This document shows, one piece after another, positions 33,305-40,892 of a DNA stretch of 53,057 bases. Location: contig JANQNF010000086.1 in the NCBI GenBank assembly GCA_028279705.1, forward strand, positions 1 through 53,057. Direction: 5' to 3'. The notes beneath the pieces are model-generated. The model was not told where the DNA came from. It was given only the letters and a program-made list of their open reading frames with translations, and searched no databases. The stretch is from an archaeon (GTDB taxonomy: Archaea > Aenigmatarchaeota > Aenigmatarchaeia > QMZP01 > JAFGSV01). Numbering within the stretch: position 1 is the first letter of the stretch; every line of letters starts with the position of its first letter. A program made the translations under genes and the position numbers.

Positions 33305-34228
33305 TTACTCCACTCCCTTTATCTTGAGTAATACCTTGTTCTCGCGTCCTGATATAGGTTCTGTATCAACGACGCCGCGCTCCTTGAGGTTCTTGACAAG
33401 CCTTGACACCTTCGCCTTGCTGTAATCCGACTCCTTGACTATGACGCTCTGCCGCGCTTCACCGTCGTTTCTTGCAAGTATGTCGACTACCTTCTTCTCG
33501 TCCTTGTTCAGGAGCGGCAGGACCTTGACTTCGGTCTCCTTTTGCGACGAACCCCGTCTCATGTATATGGCGACTATTACCATCACGATGACGACGACCG
33601 ACGTCATGATTATCACGCTGATGTCCCACATAGCACCGCCGTCGCCAACGACTTCGAAGAGGACTGAAAAATCCAGCGAATCGCTTTCTGTGAGGTTACT
33701 GTCCTCCCACGTAACTATTATGTGCTTTCCGTCAGTGAGCACGCTGCCTGTCGGCGGGAAATATGACTGGTTGACTATGTCTTCTGAGAGAACCGCCTTT
33801 GGTGGAAGTTTAACAAGTGAGAATGACCTCTGGGCAGCCATCGGAACGGGGAAGTCTACCCTGAACTCGTAATTGCTTTCAATGGGCCTTACAGCACCCC
33901 TTGTCGTAAAACTCAGTCTCACCATGGTCTCTTCTGCTTCCATACCGTAGAAGTCGCAGCTTATCGTAGTTTCACTGCCTGTATTTTCCACTGCACACCT
34001 GCTGGTCCCGGAACGTGTCTCTGAACTGAAGTTGTATATTCCAAATCCCACGTCATAATCAATGTGGTTTACAGGTTCTGTCGGGGTAAGCGTCACTGTC
34101 GTTCTCACCTGGAGGTTTCTTTCCACAGTGGCATCTATTCCGTAGTATTCAAGTTCTACTGCAGAAGCTCCCGAAACCGCCAGTAAAAGTGACACCATCA
34201 AAACGGCAAACACTAACTCATATTTCAT
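33305..34228 (-). CDS. Signal peptide - extracytoplasmic domain - TM - winged-helix regulator
   Basis: From ATG 34228 (AGGAG upstream): signal peptide (residues 1-21), an extracytoplasmic beta domain to about 205, a TM helix at about 210-232 (VIIMTSVVVIVMVIVAIYM), then a cytoplasmic wHTH (KKVVDILARNDGEARQSVIV, YSKAKVSRLVKNLKERGVV). This is the same architecture as the CWB2-wHTH at 16190. It lies upstream of metG and downstream of a nested inverted-repeat operator, suggesting autoregulation. Confidence 0.85.
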   Translation of the reverse strand: MKYELVFAVLMVSLLLAVSGASAVELEYYGIDATVERNLQVRTTVTLTPTEPVNHIDYDVGFGIYNFSSETRSGTSRCAVENTGSETTISCDFYGMEAEETMVRLSFTTRGAVRPIESNYEFRVDFPVPMAAQRSFSLVKLPPKAVLSEDIVNQSYFPPTGSVLTDGKHIIVTWEDSNLTESDSLDFSVLFEVVGDGGAMWDISVIIMTSVVVIVMVIVAIYMRRGSSQKETEVKVLPLLNKDEKKVVDILARNDGEARQSVIVKESDYSKAKVSRLVKNLKERGVVDTEPISGRENKVLLKIKGVE

Positions 34229-34247
34229 ATTATAATACTCCTGAAAG

Positions 34248-34300
34248 TACCTTAAAAAGCTGTCGTGAAACAATCTGAAATCGTTTCACGGATTGTTTCA
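34248..34300 (-). promoter_or_regulatory. Nested inverted-repeat operator and promoter of the membrane wHTH gene
   Basis: GTGAAAC (34265-34271) pairs with GTTTCAC (34283-34289), and GAAACAATC (34267-34275) with GATTGTTTC (34291-34299), giving overlapping palindromes. The minus-strand TATA-like CTTTTTAAGG lies four bases downstream of TGTTTCACG. Placement just upstream of BRE/TATA is typical of archaeal regulators. Confidence 0.65.
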
Positions 34301-34302
34301 TC

Positions 34303-34737
34303 TCATGAAAACAGTGAATACAGCCATGCGCCAAAACCTGCAAGTGACGTCTTGAATGAGTTGACAAATCCAACGCCCTCGTATCGTATGTCACCGCTCA
34401 GGAAGGCGTCCCCAAGGGACATCTTACCCATTGCTATATCCGTCACAGTTTCTGCAGTGGCGTATATGTTCATGCTCGGATCTTCGAGCACCGTGAAACC
34501 GGCTTCCTCTATGGTACCGTCAGACATGACCAGGCTCGCGACAGGCTCGTTGTCGATGTATATGTTCATCCTCTCGTTTGCAAACATGTCCCCCATGGGA
34601 ATGCCGTCCAGTGGCCTCATTCCTATGAGAGGACTGAGATCTATGTCAGCGTACTCAATCGCTGATGCGCTGCTGACCATGAAGAGCGCGGCAAAGCATG
34701 CCACCACCACGAAACTGAACAGTCTCTTAAATTCCAT
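34303..34737 (-). CDS. Secreted protein with SCP2-like sterol/lipid-carrier domain
   Basis: The signal peptide MEFKRLFSFVVVACFAALFM is followed by a domain whose order (IYIDNEPVASLVMSDGTIEE, PSMNIYATAETVTDIAMGKM, LGDAFLSGDIRYEGVG) matches the C-terminal half of SCP2-like domains: D-x-x-I, GK-x-x, AF-x-SG-x-I. SCP2 domains bind lipids; most are cytosolic, so an exported copy is unusual. Family call by pattern only. Confidence 0.55.
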   Translation of the reverse strand: MEFKRLFSFVVVACFAALFMVSSASAIEYADIDLSPLIGMRPLDGIPMGDMFANERMNIYIDNEPVASLVMSDGTIEEAGFTVLEDPSMNIYATAETVTDIAMGKMSLGDAFLSGDIRYEGVGFVNSFKTSLAGFGAWLYSLFS

Positions 34738-34792
34738 ATTGAAAATGACATTAAGAACTTAAAAATTACTACCCATTTCTAAATGAGTAAAA

Positions 34793-35590
34793 ATGAAACG
34801 TGAAATAAAACTAAGCCCAACGATACTCACTTATGAGAATGACCCATATTCAAATTTCGATAAAATACACGACATAATCGATGCGGGTGTCAACTATCTC
34901 CATATGGATGTGATGAGGGACGATTTCATCTACGCCAGAAACGTGTTTGATGAGAAAATGTTGAAGGTGATCTACAAAGAATTCGGCGACAAGGTCAATT
35001 TCGATTACCATCTCATGGTCTCAGATACATACCCCATGATAGATTTTATAACTAGACAGGTTCTCGGCAACGGAAGTAACGGCGACGTTTCAATAACCGT
35101 GCACAGAGAAGCATTTACCGGCAGTATAACAAAAGACAGGTTCAATGAAATTGTAAAAAATGCAGAAAAATTCGAAGAGTGGGAAGCTATACTCAATCAT
35201 TCTGATGAAAACGTACTGAAAAGCCTCAAGATCATAAAGGACCTTGGTTACAGGACCGGAATAGCACTTGAGCCACAGACTGATATAGAACACGTCAAGG
35301 ATGATATGCTGGAATATGTTGACATGCTTTTATTGATGGCAGTAAATACCGGCTACAGCGGCCAGTATTACACTAAAGGGATGACTGAGAAGATAAGAAG
35401 AGCGGCAGCTATGTATAGTGGAAAGGAGATACAAGTGGACGGCGGAATCAATTTCGATAACATTCATGATGTCATGGACGCTGGTGCTACGAACATAGCC
35501 GTTGGTTCCAGTATAACACTTGCTGATGACCCGACAGCAGCGACCAAAAAGCTGCTTGAAATCACAAATGGAAAATCTTATACAGAATAA
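34793..35590 (+). CDS. rpe: Ribulose-phosphate 3-epimerase-like TIM barrel
   Basis: The 265-residue protein has the RPE motifs LSPTILTYE (for LSPSIL), LHMDVMRDDF (metal His and Asp), NFDYHLMV, LLMAVNTGYSGQYY, QVDGGIN and AVGSSI. RPE interconverts ribulose-5-phosphate and xylulose-5-phosphate. The spacing is longer than in typical 220-residue RPE, so activity on a related ketose-phosphate is possible. Confidence 0.88.
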   Translation: MKREIKLSPTILTYENDPYSNFDKIHDIIDAGVNYLHMDVMRDDFIYARNVFDEKMLKVIYKEFGDKVNFDYHLMVSDTYPMIDFITRQVLGNGSNGDVSITVHREAFTGSITKDRFNEIVKNAEKFEEWEAILNHSDENVLKSLKIIKDLGYRTGIALEPQTDIEHVKDDMLEYVDMLLLMAVNTGYSGQYYTKGMTEKIRRAAAMYSGKEIQVDGGINFDNIHDVMDAGATNIAVGSSITLADDPTAATKKLLEITNGKSYTE

Positions 35591-35597
35591 AAAAAGA

Positions 35598-35754
35598 TGC
35601 GTCGGCCGGGAGTTCCACCCTTCCGCACGGATGTCCGGAAGTGATTTGAACCCGGGTCACAGGCTTGGAAGGCTTATCCCAATCATCCTTGGTGTCATAT
35701 CTTCCAAGAACCTAGACGACTGTCTGGGTCCTAACCAGGCTAGACTACCGACGC
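35598..35754 (-). tRNA. tRNA-Gly(UCC) with two introns
   Basis: Acceptor GCGTCGG/CCGACGC, D arm GTCT...GGAC, anticodon loop CTTCCAA (UCC), T stem CCGGG/CCCGG, discriminator A. The mature 74-nt cloverleaf appears only after removing two segments: about 50 nt between positions 29 and 30 (rejoining CAG and GC to pair with GCCTG) and 33 nt inside or at the end of the T loop (after TTCAAAT). Both introns can form hairpins. The body matches archaeal tRNA-Gly(UCC). A T7 tract follows the 3' end. Confidence 0.85.
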
Positions 35755-35781
35755 ATTGAAGGAATATTATGAATAATTCCT

Positions 35782-36273
35782 TTAAAAGTCAAACTCGTCC
35801 TTGCCCTTCTGTGGAGACTGCGCTGCACCGAGATTCTGCGTTATTGTCGATGCAATCTGGTCTATGGTCTCTTCAGGCATCTTCTTGACGCCAAGCACGC
35901 CTTCGAGGCTCACTGGGCCCTCTGACAGGTATCTTGGGATTATGTGGACGTGCACGTGCGTCACGACCTGACCGGCTGCCTTGCCGTTTGACTGCACGAT
36001 CGAAAGGCCTTCAGCCTTCGTTCCCTTCTGGACCGCTTCAGCAACGTACCTTACGCTCTCGAAGAGCTTTCCTACATCCTTCTCGCCCATGTCCATGATT
36101 GTGGTCGCATGCTTTTTTGGTATGACGAGCGTGTGGCCGGGATTCCTGGGGTTTATGTCCAGGAAAGCGAAAACGTTTGCGTCTTCATATACCTTCTTGC
36201 CGGGAATCTCCCCGCTTGCAATCTTGCAGAAAAGGCAACCTCCTCCCTGACCTGCCTGTCCTTCCTCACTCAT
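35782..36273 (-). CDS. HIT-family nucleotide hydrolase/transferase
   Basis: The 163-residue protein has CLFCKIASGEIPGKKVYED, NPGHTLVIPKKH and the histidine triad HVHVHIIP. HIT proteins cleave nucleoside phosphoramidates or dinucleotides such as Ap4A. The N-terminal Cys pair may bind zinc. AGGAGG precedes the start. tRNA-Pro lies immediately upstream on the same strand. Confidence 0.93.
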   Translation of the reverse strand: MSEEGQAGQGGGCLFCKIASGEIPGKKVYEDANVFAFLDINPRNPGHTLVIPKKHATTIMDMGEKDVGKLFESVRYVAEAVQKGTKAEGLSIVQSNGKAAGQVVTHVHVHIIPRYLSEGPVSLEGVLGVKKMPEETIDQIASTITQNLGAAQSPQKGKDEFDF

Positions 36274-36295
36274 ATCATTTCCTCCTTAAGCATGA

Positions 36296-36402
36296 TGGGC
36301 CCGCTGAGATTTGAATTCCTGAAACTGTCTTCATTGAAGACAATTTTCTCAAGTCTGAAGCTCCCAAAGCTCCGATGCTAGGCCAAGCTACACCACGGGC
36401 CC
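36296..36402 (-). tRNA. tRNA-Pro(UGG) with an intron in the T arm
   Basis: Acceptor GGGCCCG/CGGGCCC, D stem GTGT/GCAT, anticodon stem GGAGC/GCTTC with loop TTTGGGA (UGG, G37), T stem TTGAG/CTCAG with loop TTCAAAT, discriminator A. A 32-nt insert separates position 53 from 54 and folds as a perfect TGTCTTC/GAAGACA hairpin. Removing it gives a 75-nt tRNA. Confidence 0.85.
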
Positions 36403-36465
36403 TCAAGTAAACTATATTAGGCTTGTCTGCTTTTAAAAGTACGCATAGCTGAATACCGAGAAATG

Positions 36466-36532
36466 AAGTCCAGGCAGGAGCGGGAACTCAATTCCAACTT
36501 GTGAGGTAATTTTATTTAGTGACCTGATTTGA
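36466..36532. repeat. Dispersed tRNA-Thr-end-related repeat, copy A
   Basis: The core GGAGCGGGAACTCAATTCC is shared with copies B (39536) and C (40709), as are the following GAGGTAATTTTATTTAGTG and CCTGATTTGAAAA in similar form. It lies between tRNA-Pro and fur. Copy A is the most diverged at its left edge (TGAAGTCCAGGCAGGAG). Confidence 0.7.
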
Positions 36533-36562
36533 AAAAACTATGTCGTGAGTACATTTTCATTG

Positions 36563-36946
36563 TCATTTTGGAAATGATTTTGATCTACATTCATTGCAGC
36601 TTCCACGAACTTCAAGCTGGAAACTCCTGATTTCTCCGGGTATTTTGTCTTTTAGAAAATCCAGAGAATCGACATCGAAGTGGATGACCTTTCCCGTCTC
36701 CTCGCAGATGAAATGGCAGTGCGAAACCTTCTTTCTCGAGTAGACAAATCTCCTATCACAAACGTATGCATACAACTTGTTCATTTCCCTCAAATTCTTG
36801 AGGAACCTGTAGACAGTGGCGATACCGATCTTTCTGTCCTTGCTGGCGACTCTCTTGAAGAAATCTTCTGCGGAGAAGAAGTTATTGAACGACTTTATCT
36901 CCCTTCGCATCATTTTCTTTTGAATTGTCAGTCTCGGTTGCTTCAT
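36563..36946 (-). CDS. Fur-family metal-responsive repressor (probable Zur)
   Basis: The 127-residue protein has the Fur winged helix (IGIATVYRFLKNLREMNKLY) and metal-binding dimerisation half (SHCHFICEETGKVIHFD, GSCNECRSK). It is divergently transcribed from znuA across a near-perfect Fur box, so zinc regulation (Zur) is more likely than iron, by context. The family is rarer in archaea, suggesting transfer of the module. Confidence 0.9.
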   Translation of the reverse strand: MKQPRLTIQKKMMRREIKSFNNFFSAEDFFKRVASKDRKIGIATVYRFLKNLREMNKLYAYVCDRRFVYSRKKVSHCHFICEETGKVIHFDVDSLDFLKDKIPGEIRSFQLEVRGSCNECRSKSFPK

Positions 36947-36960
36947 GAAATTACCTTATT

Positions 36961-36979
36961 GATAATGAAAATCATTAAC
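36961..36979. promoter_or_regulatory. Fur/Zur box between fur and znuA
   Basis: GATAATGAAAATCATTAAC matches the classical 19-bp Fur consensus at 17 of 19 positions. It lies between the fur start (36946, minus) and the znuA start (37017, plus), so one bound dimer could control both promoters. Confidence 0.8.
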
Positions 36980-37016
36980 TTTTATTAGTTACCTTTTCAC
37001 TGGATAATTGTTTCGT

Positions 37017-37955
37017 ATGGAAATTGGCAGGAACATCTTTTTGTTTTTGGTGATCTCGGTAGTCGTCATGTCATCCGGCTGTGTACAGCAGAATGCAGGC
37101 ACTGTGGATGACGGAAAGGTAAATGTAATAGTGAGCATACTCCCACAGAAGGAATTCGTAAGTTCTGTTGGGGGAAATCATGTGAATGTTGTCGAACTGA
37201 TCTCTCCTGGAGCAAGTCCGCACACATACGAACTCACCCCCGGAGATGCAATCAACATAGAGAACGCCGAGATATATTTCCGGATAGGTCATGTGGCATT
37301 CGAGAAAGCTCACATTTCAAGGATAGAATCGATGAATCCTGACATGCTTGTTGTCGATACGAGTGAAGGCATTACGCTAAGAGAGTTCACCGAGAGTGAG
37401 GAGCATGAAGAAGGGGAACATGACGAAGAGCACGACGGGGAAATGCACGAGGAACATGAACATGAGGGTGTCGATCCACACATATGGCTTTCCCCAAAGA
37501 ATGTGATAATCCAGATTGAGACCATACACGAGACGCTCGCGGAATATGATCCGGAGAATGCGGCAGAGTACAGGAAGAACGCTGATGCGCACATAGCGAG
37601 ACTCAACGAACTGGATGCAGAACTCAGGCAGACGCTTTCAGGCATCAGCACAAAGAAGATGATGGTATTCCACCCCGCATGGGGCTACCTGGCAGATGAG
37701 TATGGTTTTGAGCAGATGGCAATAGAAAATGAAGGTAAGGAGCCCACTGCTTCGGAAGTTGCACATATCATAGAGGAAGCACTGGAACACGACATAAAGG
37801 TCATATTCGTCCAGAGCCAGTTCAGCACCGAGACAGCGCAATCAGTCGCAGAACAGATTAATGGAGTGGTGGTGCAGATAGATCCTCTTGCAGAGAATTA
37901 CGTAGATAACATGATGCGGGTAGGAGACACCATAAGTTCAGAGCTTGGGAACTAA
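37017..37955 (+). CDS. znuA: ZnuA-type zinc-binding lipoprotein
   Basis: From ATG 37017 the protein has a lipoprotein signal ending SSGC (Cys22), then VIVSILPQKEFVSSVGG, SPHTYELTPGD, a His/Glu-rich loop (EHEEGEHDEEHDGEMHEEHE) and DPHIWLSPKN, VFHPAWGYLADEYG. These are the Cluster A-I metal-binding signatures, with the His-rich loop typical of zinc proteins. It is the extracytoplasmic receptor for the following ATPase and permease. Confidence 0.95.
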   Translation: MEIGRNIFLFLVISVVVMSSGCVQQNAGTVDDGKVNVIVSILPQKEFVSSVGGNHVNVVELISPGASPHTYELTPGDAINIENAEIYFRIGHVAFEKAHISRIESMNPDMLVVDTSEGITLREFTESEEHEEGEHDEEHDGEMHEEHEHEGVDPHIWLSPKNVIIQIETIHETLAEYDPENAAEYRKNADAHIARLNELDAELRQTLSGISTKKMMVFHPAWGYLADEYGFEQMAIENEGKEPTASEVAHIIEEALEHDIKVIFVQSQFSTETAQSVAEQINGVVVQIDPLAENYVDNMMRVGDTISSELGN

Positions 37956-38009
37956 GATTTTCTGTAAACTCTTTTATTCTCACAATCAATCGTTTTAACA
38001 GGAGATTTC

Positions 38010-38723
38010 ATGGCTGCCAAGAAAAGTATAATAGAACTGGATAATGTTTCATTCAGCTACAACGGGGAAGAGCTTATAGAAAACATCAGCCTAAAGATTT
38101 ACGAAAAGGATTTCCTGGGAGTTGTCGGTCCAAACGGCGGAGGCAAGACCACACTCATAAAGCTTATACTGGGCCTTCTCAAGCCTGCTTCAGGGGAAAT
38201 AAAGGTTTTTGGAAAAAGTCCGAAGAGGGGCAGAAGTGGGATAGGGTACCTTTCCCAGTTCGAAGATATCGATTTCAGTTACCCCATAACTGTTGAACAG
38301 GTGGTTATGACAAGCACGCTAGGAAGCAGTGTGTTCAGGTGGTTCTCTGAAAAGGACAAGGCGATCGCTGATAACGCGATGAAAAAGATGAAAATATTCG
38401 ATCTTAAGGATAGACTGTTAAGCGAACTGTCTGGCGGGGAAAAGCAGAGGGTTTTCATATCAAGGGCCATTGCGAGCAAGCCTAAGATAATCATACTTGA
38501 CGAACCCACAGCAAACGTTGACATTAAGATGAAGGAAGATCTGTACAGAATCCTAAAAGAAATAAACAAAGAGATAGCAGTTGTGGTTGTGGACCATAAC
38601 CTGGAACTCATCTCAAAATACGCAAAGGAAGTCGCCTGCATAAACAAGTGCAACTTCCACAGTCTCGGTTATCACGAAAAGGGCAAGGAGAAAATCCAAA
38701 AGATGTGTGATCTTAATGATTGA
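38010..38723 (+). CDS. znuC: ZnuC-type zinc ABC transporter ATPase
   Basis: The 237-residue ABC ATPase has Walker A GPNGGGKTTLIK, Q-loop LSQFEDIDFSYPITV, signature LSGGEKQRVFISRA and Walker B IIILDEPTANVD, plus the H-loop VVDHN. The C-terminal Cys/His tail (CINKCNFHSLGYHEKG) may sense zinc. It overlaps znuB by 8 bases. Confidence 0.95.
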   Translation: MAAKKSIIELDNVSFSYNGEELIENISLKIYEKDFLGVVGPNGGGKTTLIKLILGLLKPASGEIKVFGKSPKRGRSGIGYLSQFEDIDFSYPITVEQVVMTSTLGSSVFRWFSEKDKAIADNAMKKMKIFDLKDRLLSELSGGEKQRVFISRAIASKPKIIILDEPTANVDIKMKEDLYRILKEINKEIAVVVVDHNLELISKYAKEVACINKCNFHSLGYHEKGKEKIQKMCDLND

Positions 38724-39513
38724 GATACTTTCTTACCAGTTTTTCCAGAATGCCCTTCTTATGACCATTCTTGCTTCTGTTGCAAGCGGCATAATAGGCA
38801 CTTACATCGTCGTAAAGAGGATGTCGATGATAACGGGTTCCATATCCCATACCGCATTTGGCGGCCTTGGAATAAGCTACTTTGTTGGGGCAAATCCGAT
38901 ACTTGGAGCACTTATCTTCAGCCTGATGGCTTCTCTTGGCATATCACTCATAAGGAAAAATGGTGAAAGATTCGACGTAATGCTTAGCTTCTCATGGGCG
39001 ACGGGAATGGCGATAGGGCTCATTTTCATGTTCATGACCCCTGGTTATGCAACCGATCTCTTCTCATACCTTTTCGGAAACATCATACTGGTAAGCACGT
39101 CAGACCTTATACTAATAGCGGTACTTGACGTAGTTGTGGTCTTAACGACAGTTTTGATGTTCAACTCAATCATGTCAGTAACATTTGACGAGGAGTATGC
39201 TCAGATAAGGAACGTGCCGGTTTCAATGGTGTATACTGTGCTCATCTCACTTATCGCACTCACTATAGTCATGCTTATACAGGCCGTGGGAATAGTGCTT
39301 TTGATTGCAATACTCACCATGCCAGCGGCCACTTCACGAATCTTTTGCAGGACCATAAAGAAGATGATGATATCCGCCACTATGATAACTCTTTTTGCAA
39401 TGACTTCTGGTCTTTTCCTTTCATATTTGACCAACCTGCCCGCAGGTCCGGTAATTGTGCTCATTACATCATTATTCTACATAATCGGTCTCACTCTTGA
39501 CAAAATAAGATAA
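38716..39513 (+). CDS. znuB: ZnuB-type zinc ABC transporter permease
   Basis: A 265-residue polytopic protein of the ABC-3 permease family: YQFFQNALLMTILASVASG, GTYIVVKRMSMITGSISHTA and YAQIRNVPVSMVY are signature regions. The start is ATG 38716 (MIEILSYQFF), overlapping the znuC stop. The complex imports zinc under Zur control. Confidence 0.94.
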   Translation: MIEILSYQFFQNALLMTILASVASGIIGTYIVVKRMSMITGSISHTAFGGLGISYFVGANPILGALIFSLMASLGISLIRKNGERFDVMLSFSWATGMAIGLIFMFMTPGYATDLFSYLFGNIILVSTSDLILIAVLDVVVVLTTVLMFNSIMSVTFDEEYAQIRNVPVSMVYTVLISLIALTIVMLIQAVGIVLLIAILTMPAATSRIFCRTIKKMMISATMITLFAMTSGLFLSYLTNLPAGPVIVLITSLFYIIGLTLDKIR

Positions 39514-39535
39514 GCTGCAATCTTCGCGTCAAAAC

Positions 39536-39648
39536 TGATAGCAAGCGGTCCTGAGAGCCCCAGACGGGAGCGGGAACTTAATTCCAAGTTAGAGGTTAGT
39601 TATTACTCAGTGTTCTGGTTTAAAAGTGGTCCCGTCAGGACTCGAACA
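39536..39648. repeat. Dispersed repeat copy B with tRNA-Thr 3'-end remnant
   Basis: GATAGCAAGCGGTCCTGAG then AGCCCCAGACG aligns with the 3' end and downstream flank of tRNA-Thr at 41896-41929 (26 of 34 positions). It then continues GGAGCGGGAACTTAATTCC, TTTAAAAGTGGTC as in copy C. The right edge (TGGTCCCGTCAGGACTCGAAC) itself looks like the 3' half of a tRNA on the minus strand. It separates znuB from the Fic gene. Confidence 0.7.
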
Positions 39649-39671
39649 TTTTTGTGTGACTACAAATGTGG

Positions 39672-40616
39672 TCACACATCATCCATCAACCTCTTTAACC
39701 TGCGGTACTCCTTTAGTATCAATTCTATAGTGGGTCTCAGATTACCCTTCCTCTCGTAAGCCTGAAGCGAGGAATAGTATTCGAACCTTTTTTCAAGTTC
39801 TATGTTGACAGGAGGAAAACCATGCTTTATCAAAATGTTATTCATGAGTATCCTTCCAACCCTTCCGTTACCGTCCTGAAAGGGGTGGATGTTTTCGAAC
39901 TGGTTGTGGGCAACAGAAGCCAAAACAATTGGATGGTATCTTTCATTGTTATCATTGTACCAGTCAACAAGCTCCTTTAGAAGCTTTACGATGGACTTTT
40001 GTGGAGCACCGCGATGAAGTATATTCCCTCTCGAATCTGCAACAACTACTTCCACACCAGGTTCTCTGAACTTTCCCGCGAAATCCTTTGAATTGCCAAA
40101 TACTATTCTATGGATTTCAAGTATGAGCCCAAGCGAGATGTGATCATCCGTCTTTCTTATGAAATCGATAGCATTAGAAACGCCGTATGTTTCAGAAATG
40201 TCCTCTTTTGATTTCTTCTTGGGCCATTTGTCTTTCTCGAGTATATTCCTGACTTCCCTGAGTGTGATCGCGGAACCCTCTATTGCATTGGTGTCATAAG
40301 TGAAATTCTCTGTGAATTTCGACCATTGTTCCTCGGAAAGATGCTCGACTTTTATGTCACCCTTTGAAACCAGTGTCTCTATGGCTTTGCATTCATCGTT
40401 TGATAATATCGTATGAAGCGGGTCTCTTATCTTTTTGTATTCCTCTATCTGCTGGATTATCGCCGCTTCTGCGTCTATTCTAAGCCTCTCTATGTCCTTT
40501 TCGCTGAGGTCGGAACCTAGGAATCTTCTAACCTTTTTCACGCTTCCGTTATCCCTGAATGAATGTGAAAGGTAATACAATTTCTTCTTTCCACGCTTTC
40601 TTATTTCAATGTTCAT
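39672..40616 (-). CDS. Fic-domain protein (probable AMP transferase) with inhibitory motif
   Basis: The Fic motif HPFQDGNGRVGR is at residues 244-255. The inhibitory (S/T)xxxE(G/N) motif appears as TNAIEG at 109-114, N-terminal to the Fic core, so this is a class II self-inhibited Fic protein. Residues 1-50 form a basic beta/helix domain (RKRGKKKLYYLSHSF) of unknown role. Fic enzymes AMPylate or deAMPylate target proteins. Flanked by repeat copies B and C. Confidence 0.93.
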   Translation of the reverse strand: MNIEIRKRGKKKLYYLSHSFRDNGSVKKVRRFLGSDLSEKDIERLRIDAEAAIIQQIEEYKKIRDPLHTILSNDECKAIETLVSKGDIKVEHLSEEQWSKFTENFTYDTNAIEGSAITLREVRNILEKDKWPKKKSKEDISETYGVSNAIDFIRKTDDHISLGLILEIHRIVFGNSKDFAGKFREPGVEVVVADSRGNILHRGAPQKSIVKLLKELVDWYNDNNERYHPIVLASVAHNQFENIHPFQDGNGRVGRILMNNILIKHGFPPVNIELEKRFEYYSSLQAYERKGNLRPTIELILKEYRRLKRLMDDV

Positions 40617-40704
40617 AATAAATATGTGTGACTACATATTTAAATTATTTTATTTTTGGTGACCACAATCCGATATTTTTGTGGTCATAAGAATTCATAT
40701 CATC

Positions 40705-40815
40705 AAAATCGATATCAATATGTCCTGAAGATCCAGACGGGAGCGGGAACTCAGTTCCAGGTTAAGAGGTAATTATTTTTAGTGTCCTAGTTTAAAAGTA
40801 GTCACGCCAGGACAC
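40705..40815. repeat. Dispersed repeat copy C
   Basis: ATCGATATCAATATGTCCTG then AAGATCCAGACGGGAGCGGG aligns both to copy B and to the tRNA-Thr 3' end; the tail GAGGTAATTATTTTTAGTG and TAGTTTAAAAGTAGTCACG matches A and B. The remaining bases between 40617 and 40892 hold only AT-rich sequence and no ORF. Confidence 0.7.
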
Positions 40816-40892
40816 TAAAATGGTAGGACGGGAGATTAATTTATCGTCAGTCTGTCTTTTGATGAACCGCGGAAAGAAAAACGTTATATAAC

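Noticed and set aside
35598-35754. Reading this tRNA as Pro(UGG) or Asp(GUC)
   Set aside because: Pro requires three introns and A37; Asp has no U33 before GTC. The Gly(UCC) solution uses two introns, pairs every stem and matches the archaeal tRNA-Gly body.
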